From Paraburkholderia piptadeniae (lineage in GTDB: Bacteria; Pseudomonadota; Gammaproteobacteria; Burkholderiales; Burkholderiaceae): a stretch of DNA of 50,421 nucleotides. A program made the position numbers and the translations under genes. Of the stretch, positions 42,076 through 50,421 are shown in pieces (within the stretch, counting starts at the first letter, position 1; every line of letters begins with the position of its first letter). Below the pieces are notes generated by a model. That model saw nothing but the letters and a program-made list of their open reading frames with translations. It ran no database searches and had not been told where the DNA came from. The DNA is taken from assembly GCF_900007165.1 (NCBI RefSeq), contig NZ_CYGY02000051.1, forward strand, positions 1 to 50,421, read 5' to 3'.

Positions 42076-43434
42076 ATGACTCAAAACAATACCGTCGATA
42101 TCGCCCAGGTCGTCGAGACGCAGGAGCGAAGCTGGTTCACTGTGAGCCTCTTCATTCTGTGCGCCCTCGTGATGCTGGCGGACGGCTTCGACAACCAGGC
42201 TTTGAATTACGCCGCCCCCGGCATCATCAAGGAATGGGGCATCAACCGGGCCCTGATGACGCCTGTGTTCAACATCAGCATCGTCGGCTGGATGGTGGGG
42301 TCCGTCGTCTTCGCCATGCTGGCCGACCGTATCGGCCGACGGCGCGCGATCCTGCTGGCGACCGCGCTGTTCGGCGTCTTCACTTTCGCCGTGCCCTTCG
42401 CCCATAACCTGGTCGAACTGTCGATCCTGCGTTTCTGCGCGGCGCTCGGCATCGGCGGCGGTATGCCGATGGCCGTCTCGCTGATCACGGACTACGCCCG
42501 CTCGGGTAAGCGAGGGCTGATCATTACCCTCCTCTACCTCGGCTACACCGCCGGCTCGTCCGGCGGCGGCCTGCTCGCGGCAGAGATCATCCCGGCCTAT
42601 GGCTGGCGTTCGGTCTTCTACGTGGGCGGCGCGGGCGCCGTGGTCGTGGGCATCATCCTGTTCGCGGGCCTGCCTGAATCGATCCGCTACCTGACGCTGC
42701 GCAACCCTGCCAGCAAACGCATCCTGGGCTATGCCCGCAGGCTGAAGCCTGGCGCGCAATTCGCGGACGACACGCGCTTCATCATCCAGGAGAAGGCTCG
42801 CACGGGTGTTCCCGTGAGGCACCTCTTCACCGAGGGCCGTTCGGCCATGACCGCCTTCCTGTGGCTCGGGCTCGGTCTTTCCTTCGTCACGCACTTCTTC
42901 CTGTCGCAGTGGATGACGACGCTGCTGACCGATCAAATTGGCTATGCCAATGCAGCCCGCAGCCAGGCACTGTTCCAGCTTGGTGCCGGCTTCAGCTGGT
43001 TCTTCGGCTGGATGATCGACAAGAAGGGCGTATCGGTGATGACGCTGACAATGATCCTCGGCGCGGTTCCTGTGGCGGCCCTCGGGCTGGCCGTCGGCAC
43101 GGGCGCCGGTCTCACCATGTCGATGGCGCTGCTCTCGGGTCTGCTCGTTCTGGGTGGGAATATCGGCCTCAATGCAATTTCGAGCATGATCTATCCGACC
43201 TTCATCCGCTCGACAGCGACCGGCGCGTCCTTCGCGGTAGCGCGGATCGGCGCTATCGTCGGCCCGCTGCTCGCCGGTGTCCTGATCGCCATCGGAACGC
43301 CGATCGGGACGATCTTTCTTCTCGGTGCGTTGCCGTTGCTGGCGGCCGGTGTTGCCTGCTTCATGCTCAACAGGGCTATCACGCCGGAAGCAGCGCGAGA
43401 AATGTCCTTGCGCTCGGCGCTATCGCGCCATTAA
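42076..43434 (+). CDS. MFS transporter, aromatic acid:H+ symporter (AAHS) type
   Basis: A 452-residue 12-helix transporter. VMLADGFDNQALNYAAPGI is the AAHS first-helix DGxD-like motif, MLADRIGRRRAILLATALFG is the loop 2-3 motif, and FCAALGIGGGMPMAVSLITDYA is helix 5. GGAG before the ATG at 42076 sets the start; the long open frame upstream overlaps ubiD. It probably imports the substrate decarboxylated by UbiD copy 2. It is only distantly like the MFS protein at 26959. Confidence 0.88.
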   Translation: MTQNNTVDIAQVVETQERSWFTVSLFILCALVMLADGFDNQALNYAAPGIIKEWGINRALMTPVFNISIVGWMVGSVVFAMLADRIGRRRAILLATALFGVFTFAVPFAHNLVELSILRFCAALGIGGGMPMAVSLITDYARSGKRGLIITLLYLGYTAGSSGGGLLAAEIIPAYGWRSVFYVGGAGAVVVGIILFAGLPESIRYLTLRNPASKRILGYARRLKPGAQFADDTRFIIQEKARTGVPVRHLFTEGRSAMTAFLWLGLGLSFVTHFFLSQWMTTLLTDQIGYANAARSQALFQLGAGFSWFFGWMIDKKGVSVMTLTMILGAVPVAALGLAVGTGAGLTMSMALLSGLLVLGGNIGLNAISSMIYPTFIRSTATGASFAVARIGAIVGPLLAGVLIAIGTPIGTIFLLGALPLLAAGVACFMLNRAITPEAAREMSLRSALSRH

Positions 43435-43484
43435 CGGACTTCTTCCGAAGCCCACATCATGCTCAGGCAACCCCTCGATGTTTT

Positions 43485-44522
43485 ATGGATAGCGTCAATC
43501 TCGAAGTGCTGAAAGCGAGCGTTCGCTGGATCGAAAGCGGACGTCGTGTGCTGCTCGTCACCGTCGTCAAGACGTGGGGCTCGTCGCCGCGGCCCGAAGG
43601 CGCGATGCTCGCAATCCGCGAAGACGGCTCGGTGGTCGGCTCGGTATCCGGCGGCTGCATCGAGGACGATCTGATCGACCGCGTGCGCCAGCTCGGTATC
43701 GAGCAGACGCGCCCGGAAGCCATGAAGTACGGCATCTCGGCCGAAGAGGCGCATAGCTTCGGACTGCCGTGCGGCGGCACGATCGAACTGGTACTCGAGC
43801 CGCTGACGCGCGCGAGCGGCATCGACGAGCTGTGTCGCCGGGTCGGTGCCGGGCAGCTCGTTGCACGTTCGCTCGACATGAAGAGCGGCGCGGCGCGACT
43901 CGTGCCCGCGCACGCGACCGACGGCGTCGATTTCGACGGAGACCGGCTGCTGACCGTTCACGGCCCTCGTTACCGGATGCTCGTGATCGGTGCCGGTCAG
44001 CTCTCGACCTATCTTTGTCAGATTGCGCTCGGGCTCGACTATCAAGTGACTGTCTGCGATCCGCGAGAGGAGTACACCGACACCTGGCACGTACCGGGCA
44101 CGACGCTCGTGCGGACGATGCCCGACGACACCGTGCTCGACATGAAGCTCGACGAGCGCTGCGCCGTCATTGCGTTGACGCACGATCCGAAGCTCGATGA
44201 CCTCGCGTTGATGGAGGCGGTCGGAACGCCGGCGTTCTACGTCGGCGCCTTGGGTTCGCGCAGGAACAATGCCGCACGACGCGAGCGGCTCGAAAAGCAT
44301 TTCGATCTCGACAAAAGCGAACTCGTCCGGTTGCGCGGGCCAGTCGGGATTTATATCGGCAGTCGTACTCCGCCGGAGATCGCCGTGTCGATACTTGCCG
44401 AGATCACGGCGGTCAAGAACGGCGTGGCGTTGCCGAACGAATTCCGGGTTGAAGAAGCTAAAGCGACGCTGGATATCGCGATGAATGAACAGACAAGCTG
44501 CGCCGTCATGCAGCGTCATTGA
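43485..44522 (+). CDS. XdhC/CoxI-family molybdenum hydroxylase maturation protein
   Basis: A 345-residue protein. The N-terminal XdhC/CoxI domain has VVKTWGSSPRPEGAMLAI, SVSGGCIEDDL and GLPCGGTIEL with its cysteines. The C-terminal Rossmann-like XdhC domain has LVIGAGQLSTYLCQIA, DPREEY, LTHDPKLDDLAL and YVGALGSRRNNAARRERL. XdhC proteins bind the molybdenum cofactor, sulfurate it and hand it to xanthine-dehydrogenase-type enzymes; the client here should be the enzyme at 31632-35425. The longer frame starting at 42861 overlaps the MFS gene, and the ATG at 43485 gives family length. It lies 50 bp after the MFS gene. Confidence 0.9.
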   Translation: MDSVNLEVLKASVRWIESGRRVLLVTVVKTWGSSPRPEGAMLAIREDGSVVGSVSGGCIEDDLIDRVRQLGIEQTRPEAMKYGISAEEAHSFGLPCGGTIELVLEPLTRASGIDELCRRVGAGQLVARSLDMKSGAARLVPAHATDGVDFDGDRLLTVHGPRYRMLVIGAGQLSTYLCQIALGLDYQVTVCDPREEYTDTWHVPGTTLVRTMPDDTVLDMKLDERCAVIALTHDPKLDDLALMEAVGTPAFYVGALGSRRNNAARRERLEKHFDLDKSELVRLRGPVGIYIGSRTPPEIAVSILAEITAVKNGVALPNEFRVEEAKATLDIAMNEQTSCAVMQRH

Positions 44523-44595
44523 TCGGGTAGATAGCTAAGCTTTCGCAGCACGATAAAAAAGTCTTTCAGAACCAGACTGAAACATCGGGGGCAAC

Positions 44596-46140
44596 ATGTT
44601 TTCTCGTCTCTCCATTTCCAGCCGGTTGTCTGCCGTGATGGGCGTGCTGGGCGTGCTCATCCTCGCGATCGGCATACTCGGCCAGCTCGCCATCGAGCGT
44701 TCGAACGATGCGATGGACTACGCCTACTCGAACCAGCTGGCGGCATCGATTGCCGTGGGGCGAGCCAATCTGGAGCTGGAGATCGCGCGCGTGGTGCTGG
44801 ATCGCGCGCTGATGCACCCCGAGGCCCCCGAGGTGTCGGAGGCAGTCGCGAAGGCGCTCGGCCATCTGTCGAACTCGGATCGCGCGTGGCGCACCTATCG
44901 GGCCATCCAGCTTGCGCCCGACGAGCAGGTACTCGCCAACCGCGTCGATGAAGCGCGCTCTGCGCTGGCACAACGTGGAATCGTGCCGTTGGCCAATGCG
45001 CTCAAGCAGGGCGACCGCGAGACGGCGGACAGGATCGCAACGAAGACGATGTCGCCGCTCTCGACTGTGCTCTCGACGACTACCGACGCGCTCGATCATT
45101 GGAAGAACGAGCACGGTAAGCTGGCGTTTGCCGCCGCGCAGCAGTTCAATGCGCGGCTGCGTCTCGCTGGCGTGGCGCTGATCGCATTCGGGCTGATCGT
45201 CTGCGTGGGCTGCGCGTACGGCTTGCGCCGTTCGATCGCGGTGCCGCTCGCCAGCCTGCTTGCTGCGCTCCAGCGCATCGCGCGAGGCGATCTGACTGTG
45301 CCGCTGAAGGCGCGCACGCGCGACGAAATGGGACAGCTCGTCGAAGGACTCGAACAGATGCAGGACGGCCTCGACGCGACGGTGCGGCAGGTCGCGCGCG
45401 GCGCCGAATCCATCGCCACCACCACACGCCAGATTGCGGCCGGCAACAACGACCTCTCACAGCGCACCGAGGAGCAGGCGGCATCGCTGCAGGAAACGGC
45501 GGCCAGCATGGAACAGCTCACCGCGACAGTCCGGCAGAACGCGGACAACGCGCGCACCGCGCAAACGCTGACCGAATCCGCGCATAACATGAGCGCGCGC
45601 GGTTCGAAGGTCGTGAGCGATGTCGTCAATACGATGACGGAAATCGACCGCAGCTCGCAGAAGATCGGAGAGATTACTGGCGTCATTGAAGACATCGCCT
45701 TCCAGACTAACATTCTCGCGCTCAATGCCGCAGTGGAAGCCGCCCGCGCCGGTGACCATGGACGCGGCTTCGCCGTGGTCGCCTCCGAGGTGCGTTCGCT
45801 CGCGCAGCGCGCGGGTACAGCCGCAAAGGAAATCAAAACACTGATCGACGATTCGGCCGAGCGCGTGGCTTCGGGTTCGAAACTCGTCAAGGTCGCGGGC
45901 GAGACGATGCAGGAGATTAGCGATTCGATCACGCGTGTCGCGACGATCATGCGGGAAATCGCAAACGCGTCCGACGAACAGCGCGATGGCATCGAACAGG
46001 TTAGCGTCGCCGTGTCACTGATGGATCAAGTGTCGCAACAGAACGCTGCGCTGGTAGAAGAGGCGGCCGCAACCGCGGCGTCACTCGACGACCAGGCGAA
46101 TGTGTTGCGCAACGCTGTATCGATCTTCCGGCTGAACTGA
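44596..46140 (+). CDS. Methyl-accepting chemotaxis protein
   Basis: A 514-residue class I chemoreceptor. Transmembrane helix 1 is at about residues 11-33, a roughly 150-residue periplasmic four-helix-bundle sensor (Tar-like) follows, transmembrane helix 2 is at about 190-212, then HAMP, and the cytoplasmic signalling domain with the CheA/CheW hairpin IEDIAFQTNILALNAAVEAARAGDHGRGFAVVASEVRSLAQR. There is no C-terminal pentapeptide for CheR. The ligand is unknown; its position next to catabolic genes makes an aromatic or carboxylate attractant possible but unproven. Its start lies 73 bp after xdhC. Confidence 0.93.
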   Translation: MFSRLSISSRLSAVMGVLGVLILAIGILGQLAIERSNDAMDYAYSNQLAASIAVGRANLELEIARVVLDRALMHPEAPEVSEAVAKALGHLSNSDRAWRTYRAIQLAPDEQVLANRVDEARSALAQRGIVPLANALKQGDRETADRIATKTMSPLSTVLSTTTDALDHWKNEHGKLAFAAAQQFNARLRLAGVALIAFGLIVCVGCAYGLRRSIAVPLASLLAALQRIARGDLTVPLKARTRDEMGQLVEGLEQMQDGLDATVRQVARGAESIATTTRQIAAGNNDLSQRTEEQAASLQETAASMEQLTATVRQNADNARTAQTLTESAHNMSARGSKVVSDVVNTMTEIDRSSQKIGEITGVIEDIAFQTNILALNAAVEAARAGDHGRGFAVVASEVRSLAQRAGTAAKEIKTLIDDSAERVASGSKLVKVAGETMQEISDSITRVATIMREIANASDEQRDGIEQVSVAVSLMDQVSQQNAALVEEAAATAASLDDQANVLRNAVSIFRLN

Positions 46141-46576
46141 CAGTGTGCGTGGTCGAGCAACTGAATCGTCGGATCGGGTCCCCGCGATCGGGAGATCACA
46201 GCGACTCCTCGCAGCTCGCAGCAAGTTCAGATGTCCGACGTGAAACAGATCGAAAACATCCGAAAGATAGCCGCGCCGAGAACGCCACGAACTGACCCGC
46301 AGGTGCGACGCGAGTTGTCCGGCTTTCGCGATGCGCGTCGCACGCAGGCATTGCTTTCATGCTTCGGCCCGATCTGGTCAGCACATCGCGCTTTCCAGAC
46401 ATCGGATGAACGCTGCAACTGCACGACACCCCGCCATACTCAAAGAATGCCTCGGCACATAGAGCATGGTTGAACTGTCTCTTCCGCAGTCGATGCAATT
46501 ACCTGATACGAATAACCATTCTTGCACCACACAGTCAACCTGCTGCCATCGATGACAACGCCCTTCGCGCCTGAGA
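46141..46576. other. 436-bp intergenic stretch, no gene recognised
   Basis: Lies between the converging chemoreceptor and ABC ATPase genes. Short frames exist on both strands but lack family signatures. Short inverted repeats near 46175-46195 are too weak to call terminators. Confidence 0.35.
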
Positions 46577-47314
46577 TCAATGCGCGAGAATGCCCATCGC
46601 GCGCTTTTTCAGCTCCAGAAAGTGCGGTTCGAATGCGACCTTCGGCGTGCGCGGCCGTTCCAGTTCGATGGGCACATCGAGCGCGACTCGCCCCGGCCGC
46701 GCCGAAAGCACGACAAGACGTGTACCGAGAAAAATCGCTTCGTCGATGTCATGGGTGATGAACACGACCGTGCAGTGGAGCTGATCCCACAGCTCCGTCA
46801 GAAAGGTTTGCATAGAACTGCGCGTCTGCGCATCCAATGCGCCGAAGGGCTCGTCCATCAGCAGCACCTTCGGCTTCATGACGAGTGCCCGCGCGATCGC
46901 CACGCGCTGCTGCATGCCACCCGACAGTTCATAGGTCTTGTGCCGGGCGAAAGACTCGAGGCCGATGATCCGCAGGATGTCGGCCGAGTCCTTTCGGCGT
47001 TGCGTCTTGGGCACCGAATGCAGTGACGGCCCGAACTCGATGTTTTCCTGGACGCTGAGCCACGGAAACAAACCGGCCTGCTGAAACACCACGACGCGGT
47101 CGGCACCAGGCTGGTCCTTGATCTCGCCATCGATATAGATGTTGCCCCGCGTGGGTGACGTCAGACCGGCGAGCAGGTGCAGCAAGGTGGTTTTTCCGCA
47201 GCCGGAGGCGCCGAGCACGGTGACGAATTCGCCGCCCCGAAACTGCAGATTGATGTTTTCCAGTGCCGACGTGGCACCGAATGTCTTGTACAGGGAATCG
47301 ATGACGATGTTCAA
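46577..47314 (-). CDS. ABC transporter ATPase, taurine/sulfonate/nitrate (TauB/SsuB) type
   Basis: A 245-residue ATPase. Walker A is GASGCGKTT, Q-loop QQAGLFPW, signature LSGGMQQR, Walker B VLLMDEPFGALD and H-loop ITHDIDEA. The EPFGALD and LFPWLSVQEN wording is typical of the SsuB/TauB/NrtD group. It is the last gene of a minus-strand permease, binding protein, ATPase operon and powers that importer. The substrate is unknown. Confidence 0.92.
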   Translation of the reverse strand: MNIVIDSLYKTFGATSALENINLQFRGGEFVTVLGASGCGKTTLLHLLAGLTSPTRGNIYIDGEIKDQPGADRVVVFQQAGLFPWLSVQENIEFGPSLHSVPKTQRRKDSADILRIIGLESFARHKTYELSGGMQQRVAIARALVMKPKVLLMDEPFGALDAQTRSSMQTFLTELWDQLHCTVVFITHDIDEAIFLGTRLVVLSARPGRVALDVPIELERPRTPKVAFEPHFLELKKRAMGILAH

Positions 47315-47350
47315 GTTCGTCTCCTGCTTGAAGGTCAGACTGTCAATGGA

Positions 47351-48370
47351 TCAATGTGCGAAAGATTTGGAGTACTGTGGCGCGACATTCGAGTCGAAGT
47401 TCGCCGGCACTGACGGAATGCGGCCTATCATGTTGAGCACCTTGGCTGTATTCACCAGCGTCAGATAAGTTGCGGAGGTTTTGACGCCTGCGTCGAGGCC
47501 CATCACTTTCGGCGTGGTCTGGTCGGCGCCGGAGAACAGCTCGTAACCGGCAAGTTCACTCGTCGCAACGGGCACGGTTACGCCCGTCGCGCGCGCCATT
47601 TCAGCAAGCGCCTGGTCCCGATTCTTCATCGTCACCTGATAGCCCTGGTCGAGAGCCGCGACGAAACCGCGGACCAGATCCGGATGCGCCTTCGCCCACT
47701 CCGAGTTGGCAATACAGACGTTGTAGCTCGAGGCTTCTCGCGGCAGATCGCCATCGGTCTTGATTGCCTTGCCGCCCGCCGCGCGCAGCGCGCTGAATAC
47801 CGGGTCCCAGACGATCGCCGCATCGATCGCGCCCGTCACCCAGGACGTACGCATCTGCGGCGGCGCCATGTTGATCTGCGTGACCGACGAATACGGCACA
47901 TGCGCAGCCGCGAGGAAAGTCGCCAGTTCGAAGGAGGCCTGCGAGCCGGCCACGATCGCGATCTTCTTGCCTTGCAGTGAAGCGACATCATGGATGCCGC
48001 TGTCGGGCTTGACCACGATGCCGGCCGCGTCCGTGTAGCGCTCCTGGTTGTACACGATTGTCATCGGCAAGCCCTGCGCGATCGCGGTGACGAGCGGCGG
48101 AACGCCGAGGCCGCACATGAACGTGAGACTGTTCGACGCCAACGCGCTCATCGCCGCCGGGCCCGAACTAAAGAGCTTGTACTGAACGTCAGCGTTCATC
48201 TGGTGTTCGAACATATGCTCGGCCATTGACACCATGTACGGATCGGCGCCGTTATCCTCGTAGCCGATGATGACCTCGGGCTTGTTCTGCGAGTAAGCCG
48301 CGCCCGAAACAAGACAACTGCCGGCAAGCATAGCCGCGGTGACACCATAGACCCATTGCATCTTTTTCAT
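47351..48370 (-). CDS. ABC transporter periplasmic binding protein (TauA/SsuA-like)
   Basis: A 339-residue protein with a signal peptide (MKKMQWVYGVTAAMLAGSCLVSG, cleavage near GAAYSQ). The NMT1/SsuA fold is seen in VIIGYEDNGADPYM, LQGKKIAIVAGSQASFELATFLAAA and DAAIVWDPVFSALRAAGGKAI. GGAGGAGACG precedes the ATG. Homologues bind sulfonates, taurine, nitrate, thiamin precursors or aromatic acids, so the ligand is open. It lies between the permease and ATPase genes. Confidence 0.9.
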   Translation of the reverse strand: MKKMQWVYGVTAAMLAGSCLVSGAAYSQNKPEVIIGYEDNGADPYMVSMAEHMFEHQMNADVQYKLFSSGPAAMSALASNSLTFMCGLGVPPLVTAIAQGLPMTIVYNQERYTDAAGIVVKPDSGIHDVASLQGKKIAIVAGSQASFELATFLAAAHVPYSSVTQINMAPPQMRTSWVTGAIDAAIVWDPVFSALRAAGGKAIKTDGDLPREASSYNVCIANSEWAKAHPDLVRGFVAALDQGYQVTMKNRDQALAEMARATGVTVPVATSELAGYELFSGADQTTPKVMGLDAGVKTSATYLTLVNTAKVLNMIGRIPSVPANFDSNVAPQYSKSFAH

Positions 48371-48394
48371 TTTTCGTCTCCTCCGATAACCCGA

Positions 48395-49219
48395 TCAGTT
48401 ATGTCCGCGCCAGGGAACGACCACATTCTCGATCTTGCGAATCACCAGCTCCATTGCATACCCGATCAACCCGATGATCACGATGCCAACGATCACAATG
48501 CCGACCTGCAGCGCCTGTCCGGCGAACTGCACGAGCCAGCCCAGCCCGCTGCTCGCCGCGATCAGTTCCGCGGCAACAAGACACGTCCAGGCCACGCCGA
48601 TCCCCACGCGCATCGCGGTGAAGATCTCCGGCATCGCGGAAGGCAGCACGACCTTGCGGAAGATTTGCGCGTTGCTCGCACCGAGCGTTCGAGCGACCGA
48701 GATGCGCAAAGGCGGCGTGCTTTTCACGCCCGACATGGTGCCGATGATGATGACCGGAATCGTGCCAACGAGAATCAGGATGGCTTTAGGCAATTCGCCG
48801 ATGCCGAACCACACCACCAGCAGCGGGATATAGGCGAGCGGCGGAACTGGCCGGACGAACTGCAGCAAGGGATCGATGATGTCGAAAATGATCTTGTTCC
48901 GCGACATCAGGAGTCCAATGGGAACGCCGATCGCAATCGCGCCAACGAAGCCGATGACGATGCGAAAGCAACTAATCAGAACGTCGCTAATGAGCGTCTG
49001 CCCGCCATATCCATTGTGGACAATTTCGACGAAGGCCTGCCACACCGCCACCGGCGAGGGCAGCGCGAACGCAGGGAAGATTCCCGCCATCGATACCGCC
49101 TGCCAAAGCATGACGGATACTACGAGTACGGCAGTCGTCAACCAGTACGAATTCCATTTCCCGCGGTCGCGGCGGATCTTGATCACCGGCTCGATTGTCG
49201 AGTCAGCGGGATGCTTCAT
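48395..49219 (-). CDS. ABC transporter permease (TauC/SsuC-like)
   Basis: A 274-residue inner-membrane protein with about six helices. The EAA loop reads SVARTLGASNAQIFRKVVLPSAMPEIFTAMRVGIG, which contacts the ATPase, and PVPPLAYIPLLVVWFGIGELPK is the SsuC/TauC signature. A GTG at 49282 would add 21 residues, but the ATG at 49219 has AAGGA nearby and begins MKHPADST. It is the first gene of the three-gene operon. Confidence 0.9.
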   Translation of the reverse strand: MKHPADSTIEPVIKIRRDRGKWNSYWLTTAVLVVSVMLWQAVSMAGIFPAFALPSPVAVWQAFVEIVHNGYGGQTLISDVLISCFRIVIGFVGAIAIGVPIGLLMSRNKIIFDIIDPLLQFVRPVPPLAYIPLLVVWFGIGELPKAILILVGTIPVIIIGTMSGVKSTPPLRISVARTLGASNAQIFRKVVLPSAMPEIFTAMRVGIGVAWTCLVAAELIAASSGLGWLVQFAGQALQVGIVIVGIVIIGLIGYAMELVIRKIENVVVPWRGHN

Positions 49220-49282
49220 CGTCCTTGCTAGTCTGGGTAAGGCTCTCACCGCCGTCTCCTCAAGTTGAAAAACAATGAGCAC

Positions 49283-50370
49283 GCCAAGGAACGCCCTTTG
49301 TCACCCAATTCGCACGCGCGGCGTACGATTTCGGCGTTGAACTGCCGATCGGCAACTTGAAGTTCCGCGTCCTGTTTTGGTTCCGTCTCAAGTATAGTCA
49401 GCGGCTACCAGGACAGATTTCAGCTTCTCGCATTTCGCACTTGCGATCTCGCTCGTTAAGTCAAGCATTCTCAATCAATAAAGCGGGGGGTAGTACCAGG
49501 CGAGAAGATCCGATGGGTCCAGTGCCCGATGAGCATCGTTCTTGGTCATTCGCGGTGTCGCGGGAAACCCAGCCCGGTTTCTTCCGATTATTTCGACGGC
49601 CGCGCTGCCCGCAGCAAGGGCACGACGCCCGCGCTCGTGTTGAGCTTGTTCCCGAAGCTGCTGTACGGACTGTCTCATCGCCAACAGTCAGTCTGAAATT
49701 TACCTGAGCGACTCGGGCGGCTGGTATTGAATACCGGGCGTTGATTGACTGGCCGATAACCAGTCTCACAAACGTCCCGCCAATTTGCAGAACTACGCAT
49801 ATTCCTTCATCTACGGCCAGGTCGATCAATCGTTCTTCTCGATCGCCGATCGAAGGCGATGGGATCGTGTACAGTTTTGCGACTCTCTCTCGCTCGCTGC
49901 GATTACCTGTTCGTTACGCCGAGCCACCCGTCCCAACCACCGCCACCATGCCGACCAGGCACCGCCGGGCGCTCCTGAACTCGCACAGACGCGCGATTTC
50001 GTCATGACGGACCCGACTTGCGTGCGCGCAGGGTCGTGCGGCAACAGCAACCTGGCTGAGTCTTTGCAGAACGATCCGCGTGCTGGCCCAGGCGAAAGCT
50101 TTGCACTGGTGCTACCGCCTTCGACGGGCAAAACCTAACGTGTCGATATACCGTGCCGCGCGCGACTTCTCGTTTGACGGACGGCACCGGCTTTTTCAGC
50201 AGCCCGCCTGACCCGAGTGCATCGGCGGTTGCCAGTGCCGGTCATTTTGAAACAAAACGTTCCATTTCATTTCAAATTCATGCAACGAAGACGGTATCCC
50301 TTGACCCGCATGGGGCACCGAATAGCATTCGAGATACGGCATTCCGTCAAACGATAACCGGAGACAGTTG
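49283..50370. other. About 1.1 kb without a recognisable gene
   Basis: Several open frames of 60-120 codons lie on both strands, but none shows a family signature, a good ribosome-binding site or normal codon use. A perfect hairpin GACTGG/CCAGTC (49747-49765) and a TTTGAAA/TTTCAAA inverted repeat (50246-50276) are the only structures seen. It may contain decayed sequence. Confidence 0.4.
50246..50276. promoter_or_regulatory. Inverted repeat before the truncated gene at the window end
   Basis: TTTGAAA (50246-50252) and TTTCAAA (50270-50276) form a perfect 7-bp inverted repeat with a 17-bp spacer, about 95 bp before the ATG at 50371. It could be an operator, but the regulator is not visible. 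Confidence 0.4.
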
Positions 50371-50421
50371 ATGAGCGAAAAGACCCCAACCCAGACGGCC
50401 AGCGGCCCGCAGGACATGACC
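50371..50421 (+). CDS. Start of an unidentified gene, truncated by the window end
   Basis: ATG at 50371 with CCGGAG ten bases upstream opens a frame reading MSEKTPTQTASGPQDMT to the window edge. Only 17 residues are available, so no family can be assigned. The good ribosome-binding site and the inverted repeat upstream support a real start. Confidence 0.5.
   Translation, partial: MSEKTPTQTASGPQDMT

Noticed and set aside
44540..44570. TAAGCTTT ... CGATAA before the chemoreceptor gene as a flagellar sigma-28 promoter
   Set aside because: The spacer between the two boxes is about six bases too short for sigma-28.
46231..46473. An 80-codon frame after the chemoreceptor gene
   Set aside because: No ribosome-binding site, no family match I can recognise, and a Thr/Arg-rich composition unlike a folded protein.
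50305..50330. GGGGCACCGAATAGCA before the truncated last gene, similar to a sigma-54 promoter
   Set aside because: The GG-to-GC spacing is one base short of the strict RpoN requirement, so it should not function.

Overview
The window looks like a chromosome or megaplasmid segment of a Burkholderiaceae bacterium (Paraburkholderia/Burkholderia type). The base composition is high in GC, the genes are long and tightly packed, and the proteins (DmpR-type regulator, OmpC-like porin, AAHS transporters, tau/ssu-type ABC system) are typical of that family. The genus is an inference; no rRNA or tRNA gene is present to settle it.

Layout. (1) 0-5 kb: a PLP-dependent decarboxylase, a decayed EamA exporter, an esterase-like alpha/beta hydrolase and two short-chain dehydrogenases, ending in a broken IS3-family fragment. 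(2) 5.2-18.4 kb, minus strand: a complete phenol meta-cleavage operon in the order dmpK-L-M-N-O-P-Q-B-C-E-H-I-F-G, then an outer-membrane SphA-type protein and dmpD. It encodes the multicomponent phenol hydroxylase, catechol 2,3-dioxygenase with its reactivating ferredoxin, and every step down to pyruvate and acetyl-CoA. (3) 18.4-21.4 kb: the control region. dmpR encodes a phenol-sensing sigma-54 activator and is followed upstream by a divergent gene for an LRAT-fold protein. I find three sigma-54 (-24/-12) promoters with exact spacing, before dmpK, dmpR and the LRAT gene. DmpR-type TTGATCAA sites lie about 110 bp upstream of each start, and the last two promoters share theirs. (4) 21.5-25.4 kb: a decayed tyrosine recombinase, a LysR regulator divergent from an amidohydrolase-type decarboxylase, and a porin.

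(5) 25.4-44.5 kb: a second catabolic locus of unknown substrate. It has an NCS2 permease, an MFS transporter, a GntR/FCD regulator, a carboxymuconolactone decarboxylase-like protein, a PcaD-like hydrolase, and a three-subunit molybdenum hydroxylase with CoxG and XdhC helpers. It also has an enoyl-CoA hydratase-like protein, two UbiD-type decarboxylases, UbiX, a frameshifted aldehyde dehydrogenase and another MFS transporter. Similar operator-like repeats (TAATACAAT type) precede the first MFS gene, the GntR/decarboxylase divergent pair and the second ubiD, suggesting one GntR regulon. The gene set fits uptake, hydroxylation and decarboxylation of an N-heterocyclic, furan or aromatic carboxylate, but the substrate cannot be read from sequence.

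(6) 44.6-50.4 kb: a methyl-accepting chemotaxis protein, a taurine/sulfonate/nitrate-type ABC importer, about 1.1 kb with no gene I recognise, and the first 17 codons of a gene running off the edge.

The phenol operon with its regulators lies between two decayed mobile-element genes (IS3 at 4.8 kb, recombinase at 21.5-21.9 kb), which suggests an old acquired block. The least expected reading is that the LRAT-fold gene belongs to the phenol/DmpR/sigma-54 regulon and that dmpR is itself sigma-54 driven.
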